Assembly: GCA_022641835.1 (NCBI GenBank)
Contig: CP048719.1
Coordinates: forward strand, 496,001-560,000
Origin: Petasospora fabianii
Lineage: Eukaryota > Ascomycota > Saccharomycetes > Phaffomycetales > Wickerhamomycetaceae
Direction of reading: 5' to 3'
Length of the DNA stretch: 64,000 bases
The translations under genes were made by a program, and so were the position numbers. Positions 20,008 through 28,756 of this stretch are shown here, in pieces. Each line of letters starts with the position of its first letter. Positions within the stretch are counted from its first letter, which is position 1. The notes beneath the pieces are model-generated. The model was not told where the DNA came from. It was given only the letters and a program-made list of their open reading frames with translations, and did not search any database.

Positions 20008-20850
20008 TTAATATCAGCTTATCTTTTAATATTCATTATTTATTCAAATAAAATAACAACACATTATTTATGATCAATTCTGTGTCGTTAGACGCCTAGT
20101 GTCTGTAGTCAACCTGTGTACTGCCTCGTAGTATGAAGACAAACAGACAGACAGACAATTACCAAGAGACAGGGAGATAACCGGATGAACGAGTCATGTC
20201 TTTGTCCTCTGGACGTCTCGTCAAGGAGTCAAGATGACAATATAGGACATGTCGTACTGGACTGAGCCAAGGCGTCCCGAGACATCAAAGGGATGGAGTA
20301 CAGATGACTCAAAAGAGACATTCTTCCCCATGTCCCCTTATCAATATACCAAAGAAAACTGACACATACGAGAGTTATATGACTACTTGGTAGAGCGCTC
20401 CGATATATATATTGCCCCTACATGTTGATGCGCGATACCATATACCGAAACACATTACCCAATATGTATTGACATATGGTTGAAAAGATTCGACTATATT
20501 GAAAAGACAATTGTCATATAGATGCACATCTTGAGCTGTTAGTCAACCATATGACAGCGATGTGGCTTACACAGTACAGCAGATAGTCTTTACGATAAGC
20601 AAGTTTTAGAAGTATATCGAGTTGATCATATAGAGCATTATTGTATAAGAGATTAGCAAAAGCAACGAATGTTAAATAAAAGGTCATAATTTGTAGACCA
20701 AAGCAGAACGAAACAAACAAAACAGAACATAACAAAACATACAGAATAGAACATAACAGAACGAGCAAACAGGCAAAGTAGTAAAACACACCAAAATCAT
20801 GACAACAAATCTTCAAAAGAACCAAATTAAACAATCAGACATCCTACCAT
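20008..20850. other. long convergent intergenic region
   Basis: 843 bases between two convergent stop codons, more than 3' UTRs need. The middle (about 20080-20450) is richer in G+C, with recurring GACATGTC/CATGTC words and an (ACAG)n run near 20146, whereas both ends are AT-rich. No ORF, tRNA or known motif was found. A non-coding transcript or a decayed gene are both possible. Confidence 0.4.
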
Positions 20851-22242
20851 TCAAATATTTTTATGATGAATTTTTCTCAAGTGAGCTCTCATATTATCCA
20901 ATCTGTTAAATCTCTTTCCACAGTCCGGTTCATCACATTGGAATGGTTTTTCAGAAGAATGTGCCCTCAGATGTCTCTTAACATGCTCTGGTCTCTGGAA
21001 TGAACTTCCACAGAGAGGACAATTGTGAAGTTTCTTAGCCTTGGCATCTTCAGCAGAGTGCATTGTTGTTTGTTTCTTTCTACGCGGTTCAAGGATATCG
21101 AAACGCGTAAGTTCTGGTGGTGTGGCCTTGATAGCGATGGATGCTAGATCAATGGAAGATTGTGAACGGGCAAGTGGTTTTGATGGTGTCATGTTATGGA
21201 AGACTAATTGCTTTGGTTCATCATTGTACTGAGATGCCATCTTGAGTGTGAAATTAGCAGCTGCAGTGAACATTGAAGAATCGGATTCATTATTTTCTTG
21301 TTTAACTGGTGTCTTTCCTGGGTTCATCAATACATTTGGTGAGACTGATGGTCTATGTGGTGTTTGGAAAGGTGTTGCAGATGGCGATTGTTGATGAGGT
21401 GACATGAATGCAGAATAGAATGGGTTTGTACCACTTGGAGATCTACTACTGCTTCCAATATCAAGTGAAAGACGAGAACGAGTACGACGATGTCTCAAGA
21501 GCTTTGCCGTTGGTGTTTGTGTAGAGACATGAAGAGATGATTGTGATTGAGAGCGAGTGGCAACTGGAGGAGAAGTTTGACTAGTGTTGGATCTGATTGG
21601 AGATTCAAAGACTTGTGGTAAAGGTGTGATTGCATTGGACAGTCTGCGATGACCAACGCGTCTTGGTGTTTGATTTTGGAAGCTCATTGGAGACATTGAC
21701 ATACTGTTATCAGAGGCAGAATGTGAAACGGTTAAGCCTGGAGCAGACTCGAACGACGCCAGCGTGTTCGTAGATGCAGATTGTGAGATTCCCGAACCTT
21801 GAGTATGTGGCTGATGCTGGAAGATATGCATAGCCGGATAGAGATTCTTTTGATCTTCAACATGTGGTGGAGCAGAACCAGAACCAGAAGGAGGCGGCAT
21901 TTGAGTCTGTTCATGTTGAGCCAAAAAGTTCTGTTGCACTTGAGAGATCTCAAACTTTGCAGCCATCTGCAGCATCTGAGGTTGGTACTGTTGATAGATC
22001 TGATGTCTATTAGTTGGGGCAAGCGGGACATTATTGCTTTGAGAGACAGGCACGATCTCGTCAAGTCCAGATCCAAACTGTGTCATGTCATGTTGTCCCA
22101 TTGGAGCGATGTTCTCATCTTGGAAATGGAAGTCTTGCGGTTGAATGTGGTCTTCACCTTCCTGGAAATAGTAGTTGAATCCCTTCATCGGCGAAGACGA
22201 GGTCATATTGGTGTAAGCGGAGAACATTGGCGGTGAGCTCAT
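20851..22242 (-). CDS. C2H2 zinc-finger regulator, Msn2/Msn4-like DNA recognition
   Basis: A 463-residue protein with a long disordered Gln/Ser/Pro-rich N-terminus and two C2H2 fingers at the extreme C-terminus (about residues 408-428 and 436-459), as in Msn2/Msn4. The recognition helix of finger 1 has R(-1), E2, H3, R6 (RPEHVKRH); finger 2 has R(-1), D2, N3 (RLDNMRAH). These match the Msn2 contacts except position 6 of finger 2 (Ala for Gln). This predicts binding to a C4T/AGGGG-type stress response element. Several RxxSxxx sites (RRLSNA, RSRLSLD) resemble PKA targets. Orthology to Msn2 proper is uncertain, since the spacing of finger 2 (C-x4-C) differs. It is preceded by a 416-base ATG-free leader. 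Confidence 0.8.
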   Translation of the reverse strand: MSSPPMFSAYTNMTSSSPMKGFNYYFQEGEDHIQPQDFHFQDENIAPMGQHDMTQFGSGLDEIVPVSQSNNVPLAPTNRHQIYQQYQPQMLQMAAKFEISQVQQNFLAQHEQTQMPPPSGSGSAPPHVEDQKNLYPAMHIFQHQPHTQGSGISQSASTNTLASFESAPGLTVSHSASDNSMSMSPMSFQNQTPRRVGHRRLSNAITPLPQVFESPIRSNTSQTSPPVATRSQSQSSLHVSTQTPTAKLLRHRRTRSRLSLDIGSSSRSPSGTNPFYSAFMSPHQQSPSATPFQTPHRPSVSPNVLMNPGKTPVKQENNESDSSMFTAAANFTLKMASQYNDEPKQLVFHNMTPSKPLARSQSSIDLASIAIKATPPELTRFDILEPRRKKQTTMHSAEDAKAKKLHNCPLCGSSFQRPEHVKRHLRAHSSEKPFQCDEPDCGKRFNRLDNMRAHLRKIHHKNI

Positions 22243-22296
22243 GATTGGGTAGCAAATAAAGGAGTTGTTGGTGAAAGCAAGCGTTGGAAAATGGAA

Positions 22297-22320
22297 GGGG
22301 GAAGGGGGAGGGCTTAAGGG
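22297..22320 (+). promoter_or_regulatory. G-quadruplex motif on the plus strand
   Basis: G-runs at 22297-301, 22304-308, 22310-312 and 22318-320, with loops of 2, 1 and 5 bases, fit the canonical quadruplex pattern. The plus strand is the template for the zinc-finger gene, whose ATG is 55 bases away. Confidence 0.65.
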
Positions 22321-22496
22321 TTAGGTCTATGTAGGTAGTGTAAATGAGTAGCAAATGAGTATCTCCTTATAGCTTGAATAGAAAATTGCAAACCTGAGCT
22401 TGGTAAGAACGCAAAAGTGGCCAGACGGGCGTAGTTATGTATGTAATTTGGGTTCCAAACGCAGCCACGCTGAAGCTCTTCCGGAAAAGGTAGTGA

Positions 22497-22510
22497 CGCG
22501 ACGCGTCGCG
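22497..22510. promoter_or_regulatory. 14-bp CpG palindrome with central MCB
   Basis: CGCGACGCGTCGCG is a perfect palindrome centred on ACGCGT, the MluI cell-cycle box bound by Mbp1 in yeasts. It lies about 255 bases upstream of the zinc-finger start. A second ACGCGT lies at 22761-22766 in an AT-rich setting. The left half, CGCGACGCG, recurs at 11243 and 11521. Confidence 0.5.
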
Positions 22511-22658
22511 GACACGCGCCTGGGGCGCGTCGGTCTCGGGATGTCTTCTTCTTCTGTTCTTCCCTTTTAGGTGGGGGTTTGATTTGAAAGGTTTATGGAT
22601 AATGGTTAGATAAGTTGTATGAGATTATAAGCCGAGTGTCTTAAAAAGATTACAATAA

Positions 22659-23418
22659 CATAGTGAAGAAGGACCATCCTTATGCGTCCATTCCGGCGGG
22701 ATCGGCTTTAGTTTTTTTTTTTTTTCCAGTAGAACGTACGCGCGCGTGTGGATTAATTGCACGCGTCATCAAAAGAACAATTTCCCAAAGAGGTTTAAGG
22801 ATATGAATATTAGGTTTTTAGGCTTAGTTAATAGTTCATATCTTCAATTGTTAAATGGTACAAATTAGAACTTTTTATCACGTCTCTATGTTGAGTTATG
22901 ATAATTTAAAAGAGTGAGAATTTTTACCCCAGATTTTTAAAAAGGTCGCCCTAAATTTACAATATATACAGATGATACCCTCATAAAATAGACTGATATC
23001 TGATTTAATAGAAAAGAATCATTGGCTTATCAATTAGAAGCTTCTAAGAGTAAAAGTTTAGTCTATAATATTTTATAAATATGAAGTTATATATCAAAAT
23101 TTATCCGTAGACATTAAATAGATGGTAATATTCATTCTACCCAAGGTGTACGGATGTATGTCAACCATTGAGACTAAATCTCGATAATCCACAACCAACG
23201 CTTCGTGTAAACCGTTTCAAATGCTTATGAATCAAGGAATATGAACACAATGACCAATACTGTCTCTCTTTAAACATTTTATATCCAGCGTAGAGCCAGA
23301 GATCAATGTCTGAAGAGGTTTATTCGGCTGACATAGATCGAGCACACACTACTTTAAAGCAGACATTTTGCTTATCAAACTACATGAATCAGAGCTCATC
23401 AAATAATCTATCCAGCCA
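22659..23418. other. AT-rich intergenic
   Basis: Very AT-rich (27% G+C on one 60-base line counted) apart from CGTACGCGCGCGTGTG near 22735-22750. Probably the distal promoter of the zinc-finger gene. No gene seen. Confidence 0.5.
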
Positions 23419-23883
23419 CTAAACAACAAAGGTACCTACTTGACTACCACAAACCACCCTCGGTCGCTTGATTATCCCACTTCCTCTTCTCATCCATCTA
23501 AGTGCCTTCCTTGCAAGCACACGCATACGTAACACAGAGCGTACTCGGTCTCTATGACGCATCTTGTGTCGCCCAGTTATCAATGCTTGGTCAGAAACAG
23601 CAATCATCTCAAGTTCTCGAGACAATTCTCCCAATACTTGTGCATCAAGAACAATATTTCTTCTTACCAGATGGAAACGCCACCAATGATCCCTTTTACC
23701 TTTCAGCTTCACTTTATAACGTCTAGATGATCGATGGAATGGCGAACGCCGACGTTTGATCGTGACTGTTCCCCTCGGTGATCGATGGAAGAGGAATTGA
23801 AGAGTGGCAATGCGATAGAGATATCGCAAAAGACGTCTTAACAGACGTGACCTTGAGCGACGAGGACGTGGAAGAGACCTCAT
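23419..23883 (-). CDS. hypothetical arginine-rich small protein
   Basis: A 154-residue ORF with an ATG in a good yeast context (ACAATAATG) inside otherwise AT-rich spacer. The product is extremely basic (Arg-rich throughout, e.g. RPRRSRSRLLRRLLRYLYR), with no signal or membrane segment. I recognise no family. Local base composition rises in step with the ORF, which mildly supports coding. However, a plus-strand ORF (23502-23726) overlaps it, and Arg bias can arise by chance from a G+C-richer patch. It might be a relic gene or a mitochondrial/ribosomal-type basic protein. Confidence 0.3.
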   Translation of the reverse strand: MRSLPRPRRSRSRLLRRLLRYLYRIATLQFLFHRSPRGTVTIKRRRSPFHRSSRRYKVKLKGKRDHWWRFHLVRRNIVLDAQVLGELSRELEMIAVSDQALITGRHKMRHRDRVRSVLRMRVLARKALRWMRRGSGIIKRPRVVCGSQVGTFVV

Positions 23884-24254
23884 TATTGTAGTCTGAGATC
23901 TGTTTATGCAAAATGAGAAGCGAGTAAATCGTATTGGTTCTGCAAAATTAAGAAGAAGTATATCTTGTCATACAAAGAGGATCATCTCAACTCATTGGGC
24001 CTATGTATCAATAAATATGATACATCTAAGCATAAAATCATTGGGTTTTATCTAACAAGTCTTTGTGTTAGGAGAGCTTCGGAGTTAAAGTCTTTTTAAT
24101 CCGACTATCTCCGAACTCCGAGACTCGCGAGAATTTAAAAAAAAAAAAAAAAAAAACCAACCACCAGGTGAACGGCTCACTGAATCAAATTGATCAATGA
24201 AAGTTTTATAACCCTTGTGGCCCTTACTGCTAGAGAATAAATTTCTCAAGATCA
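23884..24254. other. intergenic, poly-A tract
   Basis: 371 bases with a 19-base A tract near 24139-24157, about 100 bases upstream of the carnosine methyltransferase start, likely a nucleosome-excluding promoter element. Just before it, CTCCGAACTCCGAGACT contains a short direct repeat of CTCCGA. Confidence 0.5.
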
Positions 24255-25448
24255 ATGGCACATCTCAGTACACCAGAGATTCTTACTCGTGTGTCATCGA
24301 GTTTGCTTGTATACACGGTTCTTCACTCTCTTTTCCCGACTTCTCGCATCCCACTCTTGGTCTTAGCACTCTTCATGGTCTCGACGGTGCATCGATCCAA
24401 ATTCCCTTGGTTGGTCCAGAAACTTTTCAAGTCAGACATGGATTCACATAGACAGGGCATTGTCGATGCTGTTGCAACTCTTTCAGCTTATGAGGGGAAC
24501 ACACTAGCATGGAATGATAAAAAACGTCAAAACCTCAAGTTTTTAGGTTGGGATGGTTATCAACAGGCAAAGAAAGCAGGTTTCGTTAAGCATATGGACG
24601 ACGTTGACAAGGCCATCAGAGTTAATGGTCAACTTTCAAAAGCTATCGCTTCACATGCTATCAAGAAGTATGATCTTTCACCCATGGAGACGCGAGCTGG
24701 AACAAACAAGGGAAATGGGAAAGCCATTGAGGTGCTTACACATTATGCTCGTGATTGGACCGTGATCAGTGAAGAGCTCAATCCCTTGTTGACATTCATC
24801 AAGAAATCAATAGACAAGCACATTGATGATAAGAAGAACACGTTAGTAATTGTCCCAGGATCAGGTCTGGGAAGAATTGCACATGAGTTGGCTCTTCTCA
24901 ACTTCCCAAAAGTTGAAACTGTTGAGTTTTCGGCATTAATGCATCTATGTAATGAGTTTGTTTACACATCAAAGGATCAGTTCACAATACATCCGTTCCT
25001 TCATACATATTCACACCACGTGACAAACAAGAACCACATACGAGGCGTTTCATTCAAAGGACAAGATCAACCGTCAAATTTAAAACTCAACTATGGTGAT
25101 TTCAGAGAATTTACCGTTGAAGATTCAGCAAAATACGACACTGTGCTCATCGTTACGGCTTTCTTCATGGATACAGCACAGAATATGTTTGACTACTTCC
25201 AAGCTCTGGAGACTCTTGTCGGTGAAGGACAAAGAGGTGTTTGGATCAACGTTGGTCCCCTCAAATACGGTACAGCTCCCTTTGTTGAGCTGTCATTAGA
25301 GGAGATTAGAGCTGTGAGAAAGATTAGAGGCTGGAGAGACTTGGATGAGCCAGAAGCTGGAGAAATGGCTGGATATCTCACTGATTCCAAGGGCCTCTGG
25401 CAGGGATACTATGGCCTGGGTAAGTGGGTGTCCGAGTTGAAGAAGTGA
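24255..25448 (+). CDS. carnosine N-methyltransferase family (YNL092W-like)
   Basis: A 397-residue member of the N2227-like/CARNMT1 family, SAM-dependent enzymes that methylate histidine-containing dipeptides such as carnosine to anserine; the yeast orthologue is YNL092W. The SAM-binding glycine motif VIVPGSGLGRIAHELA lies at about residues 199-214, the acidic motif DFREF at about 282, and WINVGPLKYG plus the C-terminal GYYGLGKWV are also typical. An N-terminal hydrophobic stretch (about 14-45) is unusual and could be a membrane or targeting segment. It starts at ATG 24255. Confidence 0.88.
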   Translation: MAHLSTPEILTRVSSSLLVYTVLHSLFPTSRIPLLVLALFMVSTVHRSKFPWLVQKLFKSDMDSHRQGIVDAVATLSAYEGNTLAWNDKKRQNLKFLGWDGYQQAKKAGFVKHMDDVDKAIRVNGQLSKAIASHAIKKYDLSPMETRAGTNKGNGKAIEVLTHYARDWTVISEELNPLLTFIKKSIDKHIDDKKNTLVIVPGSGLGRIAHELALLNFPKVETVEFSALMHLCNEFVYTSKDQFTIHPFLHTYSHHVTNKNHIRGVSFKGQDQPSNLKLNYGDFREFTVEDSAKYDTVLIVTAFFMDTAQNMFDYFQALETLVGEGQRGVWINVGPLKYGTAPFVELSLEEIRAVRKIRGWRDLDEPEAGEMAGYLTDSKGLWQGYYGLGKWVSELKK

Positions 25449-25721
25449 CCCTACCACTCAAGTAAGCACTGGTGTATACAATTAATGTGCGATACTATGA
25501 ACCAATAGAACAAATAGACTAGAACAAAGATGAGGTCACATGACTGTCAGGTCGGGTGGGCACACGCAGATCGAGTCCTTTGTTTTCAACTTGGTACCCC
25601 GGACGGGGGCAGGCCGGGGAGCGTCCGAGCAATAAATTCCCCGGAAAAATCATCTCCTCGAACACACCCTTTGGACACACCTAAACCCACAACAGAGTCT
25701 TCCCAGACAGGACAATAGGAA

Positions 25722-26240
25722 ATGGCCACTGTAATCATTATCGGGGGTACAGCCAGTACGGGCAAATCCACTATCGGCACTCGTGTCGCTGAACGCTTCT
25801 CGTGTCAGTACGTCGAGGGAGACATGCTTCATCCACAGGTCAACATCGACAAGATGGCCAACAACATTCCGCTCGAGGACGAGGATAGATGGGGGTGGCT
25901 CACACAGGTGGCAAAGCAGAGTACTGCTGCTGCCCTTGAGAACGAAGGAAAACGTGCTGTTGTGTCCTGCTCAGCATTGAAGAAGATCTACAGAGACTAT
26001 GTGCAGAAGCAGTGTCCTGACACCAAGTTCCTCTATCTCTTTTTGCATGCTTCGAGGGAGGAGCTCATCAAACGTGCTCAGCTAAGACAGGGCCATTACA
26101 TGAAGTCCACAATGATCGACTCACAGCTTGCGATCTTGGAACTGCCAACTGACGATCCAAATGCACTGTGTATCGATGTCGAGGGTAGAGAGGTTGACAG
26201 CATTGTAGAGGAAGGTGTTCAGTTTGTTAAAAAGCATTAG
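25722..26240 (+). CDS. gluconokinase
   Basis: A 172-residue gluconate kinase (EC 2.7.1.12 family; S. cerevisiae YDR248C) that phosphorylates D-gluconate with ATP to 6-phosphogluconate, feeding the pentose phosphate pathway. The P-loop GGTASTGKST lies at residues 8-17. The family signature GDMLHPQVNIDKM, then PLEDEDRWGWL, follows at about 36-64. SCSALKKIYRDY and LFLHASREELIKRAQLRQGHY (LID/arginine region) are present. Length is normal. The gene ends 77 bp from the stop of SUV3, which converges on it. Confidence 0.92.
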   Translation: MATVIIIGGTASTGKSTIGTRVAERFSCQYVEGDMLHPQVNIDKMANNIPLEDEDRWGWLTQVAKQSTAAALENEGKRAVVSCSALKKIYRDYVQKQCPDTKFLYLFLHASREELIKRAQLRQGHYMKSTMIDSQLAILELPTDDPNALCIDVEGREVDSIVEEGVQFVKKH

Positions 26241-26317
26241 TTTAAATAGATAGAGAATCTTCTGGAAAAAACACATCCTTAATCAATTCTATGTACATAT
26301 AAATTAGGGCGTATCTA

Positions 26318-28516
26318 TTACTTGGTCTTACCACCAAGCTTTTTCATGTTCATACCACTCAAAACATCCTCAATTTTATCCTCAATCAAGTTCTTCACAT
26401 CAATAGCACTCTCCCTGTTAACGAACAACGATGGATATCTATTGTTCATCCAGAGCCACACCATCAGATACTTGTGCAGGTTCTCCATCAAGCTCAGGTC
26501 ATCGATAGTCAATAACTTTTTCTCCAATACGGAAAAGTCCAGTGATTTGAAGTCGAAACATGTCAGCGTCTGATTGTTGGTCACAGAAGCAGCAAATTCA
26601 AATAGGACTGAATTGAACTGAGGAAGACGAGGAGACAAAGGAGCTGTAGTGATTCTGAGCAAGTCAGCCATTAGCATTCCTCTTACATGTTCTAAAACCT
26701 CCAGCATACTTAAGATATCACTATCGGACCCAATGGCAAAGAGAGATGATTTTTGAACTTCACTTTTGAACTTTCTGATGATGCTCTGAATAGGTGTATT
26801 GTTAGGGAACTCAGAGATATACTGGGACAAGATTTCATCACTTGGCCACAGAGTTGCCTTTTTCAGCATGATAGTATCAGCGGCCATGCATTGACGAATG
26901 TAATCCAGAGAGTCTTGAGTGAAAGCACTCACGTATCCAACAGCTTCGTCATCTTCATGGTCCTTCTCTGTATTTCTTGGCTCAGCACCAGTTGATGTGT
27001 TTCCTGATGGGGCAACTTTAAACCTTCCAGCACGACCACCAATCTGCTTGATGTGTGGAATTGGAATGTCGATTTTCCGATTACCATTGTACTTCTTGTG
27101 ATCGTCAAAGATGACTCTTCTAATTCGAAGGTTCAGACCCATACCAATGGCATCACTGGCAACGAGAACATCATACTCACCACTGTTAAACTTATTGGCC
27201 TGCTCTGTTCTAGTCTCAGCAGGAAGAGCACCATAGATAACACCAACTTTCAACCTGGATGTTCTCTCGATTTCAGCCTTGTAAGCCAAAATTCTCTTCT
27301 TACTGAACACAACGACACAATCACCCTTTCTCAAATCATCAAAACTCTTCATGAGTGGCTTTTTCTCGACTTTCAAAGTACCCAATCTTTCATACTCATT
27401 GACAGTGACCTTATCACCTGTGATCTCTGCCAATCTCCGAATCAATGGGACAACACTAGCCTCACCACACAGATGAACCTCTTTAGCCTTGACACCTAAC
27501 AATGCATTTGTCCAAGCCGAACCTCTCTGCTCATCGGCAATCATCTGAATCTCATCAATCACAGCAACTTCAAAATCAGTGTTAAGGCTCACCATTTCAA
27601 CAGTGCTGCAAGACAATGGAGCCTTGCTTCCAAACTCATCAAGATCGTGTATCACTTCTTCACCAGTAATCAAATTGCATCTAATACCATCGCTCTTGAA
27701 TCTGTTATACACTTCTCTAGCCAGGAGACGCAGTGGACCGGCATAAACACCATCATTCGATTCCCTAAGGCGTTTCAGGGCATTGTATGTCTTTCCAGAG
27801 TTGGTGGGCCCAACGTGAAGAATCAAATGTCGCTTGAGACGACGTGCTGAAGGGTACCACTCTGCTGGGTTGGAGATATCAACGCGGAGGTCCTGCGGAG
27901 ATGTAAGATGTGCAGATATAGACGTCAGTTGGTTTTTGAAAGCATGCTCGAGCAGGTAATATGCCTGATCTTCTGGTTTATTGGCGATGTCCTTGAAAAA
28001 AGTGGTGATGAGCGGCGTTGGATGGAGAAGAGCATACAGTGTGGATGGGAGTGTTTGTGGGGTTGGGAGGAGAAGATGCGACAGTGTTACGGGCTGTAAT
28101 GAGGATTCTGAAGATAAAGACTTTGTGATATCATGCTCAAGTTGTTGAAGTGTGGACTTCATATGTTTCTTATCCGTTTCTGGAGATTTTATGTGTTTGA
28201 AATCCGATTTGTAGATGCTCTCTGTGAGTTCAAAGAGTGCTACTTCGATGATGTCTTGAAGCCCCTCGATGGTTTTAAGTGGACCCGAATGGGACGACAG
28301 CTTTCCCAAGGTATCATAATGTGTACTCGTCACAGTATCAAAACCTGAGATCCAGTCATTACTTCTCGTATTTGGAAGATAATCAACCAAGTTCTGAGAC
28401 TGGCTTTCCTTCTTTGGCCTCTTACTCGACTTGGACTTAGCTGACACACGCACTCTCGTTCTCACGAGTGTAGGTAAGGGTTTCCTTACAAGCCGTAGCA
28501 CTGGTGACCTCAGCAT
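26318..28516 (-). CDS. SUV3: mitochondrial ATP-dependent RNA helicase
   Basis: A 732-residue DExH helicase of the mitochondrial RNA degradosome, which unwinds RNA for the Dss1 exonuclease and turns over excised introns. The N-terminus is Arg/Ser-rich without acids (LRSPVLRLVRKPLPTLVRTR), a good mitochondrial presequence. Walker A GPTNSGKT lies at about 236-243, DEIQ at about 321-324, SDAIGMGLNLRIRRVIFDD at about 453-471 and motif VI QIGGRAGRF at about 488-496. The ATG at 28516 is chosen; an in-frame TTG six codons upstream is not a start in yeast. A CTG codon (27776-27778, minus strand) encodes the conserved Leu of KTYNALKRL, evidence that CTG is leucine here. Confidence 0.95.
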   Translation of the reverse strand: MLRSPVLRLVRKPLPTLVRTRVRVSAKSKSSKRPKKESQSQNLVDYLPNTRSNDWISGFDTVTSTHYDTLGKLSSHSGPLKTIEGLQDIIEVALFELTESIYKSDFKHIKSPETDKKHMKSTLQQLEHDITKSLSSESSLQPVTLSHLLLPTPQTLPSTLYALLHPTPLITTFFKDIANKPEDQAYYLLEHAFKNQLTSISAHLTSPQDLRVDISNPAEWYPSARRLKRHLILHVGPTNSGKTYNALKRLRESNDGVYAGPLRLLAREVYNRFKSDGIRCNLITGEEVIHDLDEFGSKAPLSCSTVEMVSLNTDFEVAVIDEIQMIADEQRGSAWTNALLGVKAKEVHLCGEASVVPLIRRLAEITGDKVTVNEYERLGTLKVEKKPLMKSFDDLRKGDCVVVFSKKRILAYKAEIERTSRLKVGVIYGALPAETRTEQANKFNSGEYDVLVASDAIGMGLNLRIRRVIFDDHKKYNGNRKIDIPIPHIKQIGGRAGRFKVAPSGNTSTGAEPRNTEKDHEDDEAVGYVSAFTQDSLDYIRQCMAADTIMLKKATLWPSDEILSQYISEFPNNTPIQSIIRKFKSEVQKSSLFAIGSDSDILSMLEVLEHVRGMLMADLLRITTAPLSPRLPQFNSVLFEFAASVTNNQTLTCFDFKSLDFSVLEKKLLTIDDLSLMENLHKYLMVWLWMNNRYPSLFVNRESAIDVKNLIEDKIEDVLSGMNMKKLGGKTK

Positions 28517-28756
28517 AAACGAAAGATACAGCAAATGGGCAAATTAAGGCCCTCGATCCGGAGTGATGAGGTTAACTTAAGTGCCCTTTAGATACGAAAC
28601 ATTTTCGGCTGAGATGTTCGGGTGTTTTGTGTCTGTACGGGCACTTTGGTGATACAGGATTAATACATTCAAAACTCCTATATTTCGCTTACAACGTCCC
28701 TATAAAGACAATCAACCCTACTAAGTACATATTTTCCAATCGTATGTATCGTATAT

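Larger units (their letters stand above)
22243..22658 (-). promoter_or_regulatory. ATG-free leader/promoter of the zinc-finger gene
   Basis: No ATG occurs on the coding (minus) strand for 416 bases upstream of the start. The segment contains a G-quadruplex motif and a CpG-rich palindrome, listed separately. This points to a long 5' UTR. Confidence 0.45.

Noticed and set aside
20380-20405. tRNA-like D-arm (CTTGGTAGAGCG).
   Set aside because: No B box or T arm follows at the proper distance.
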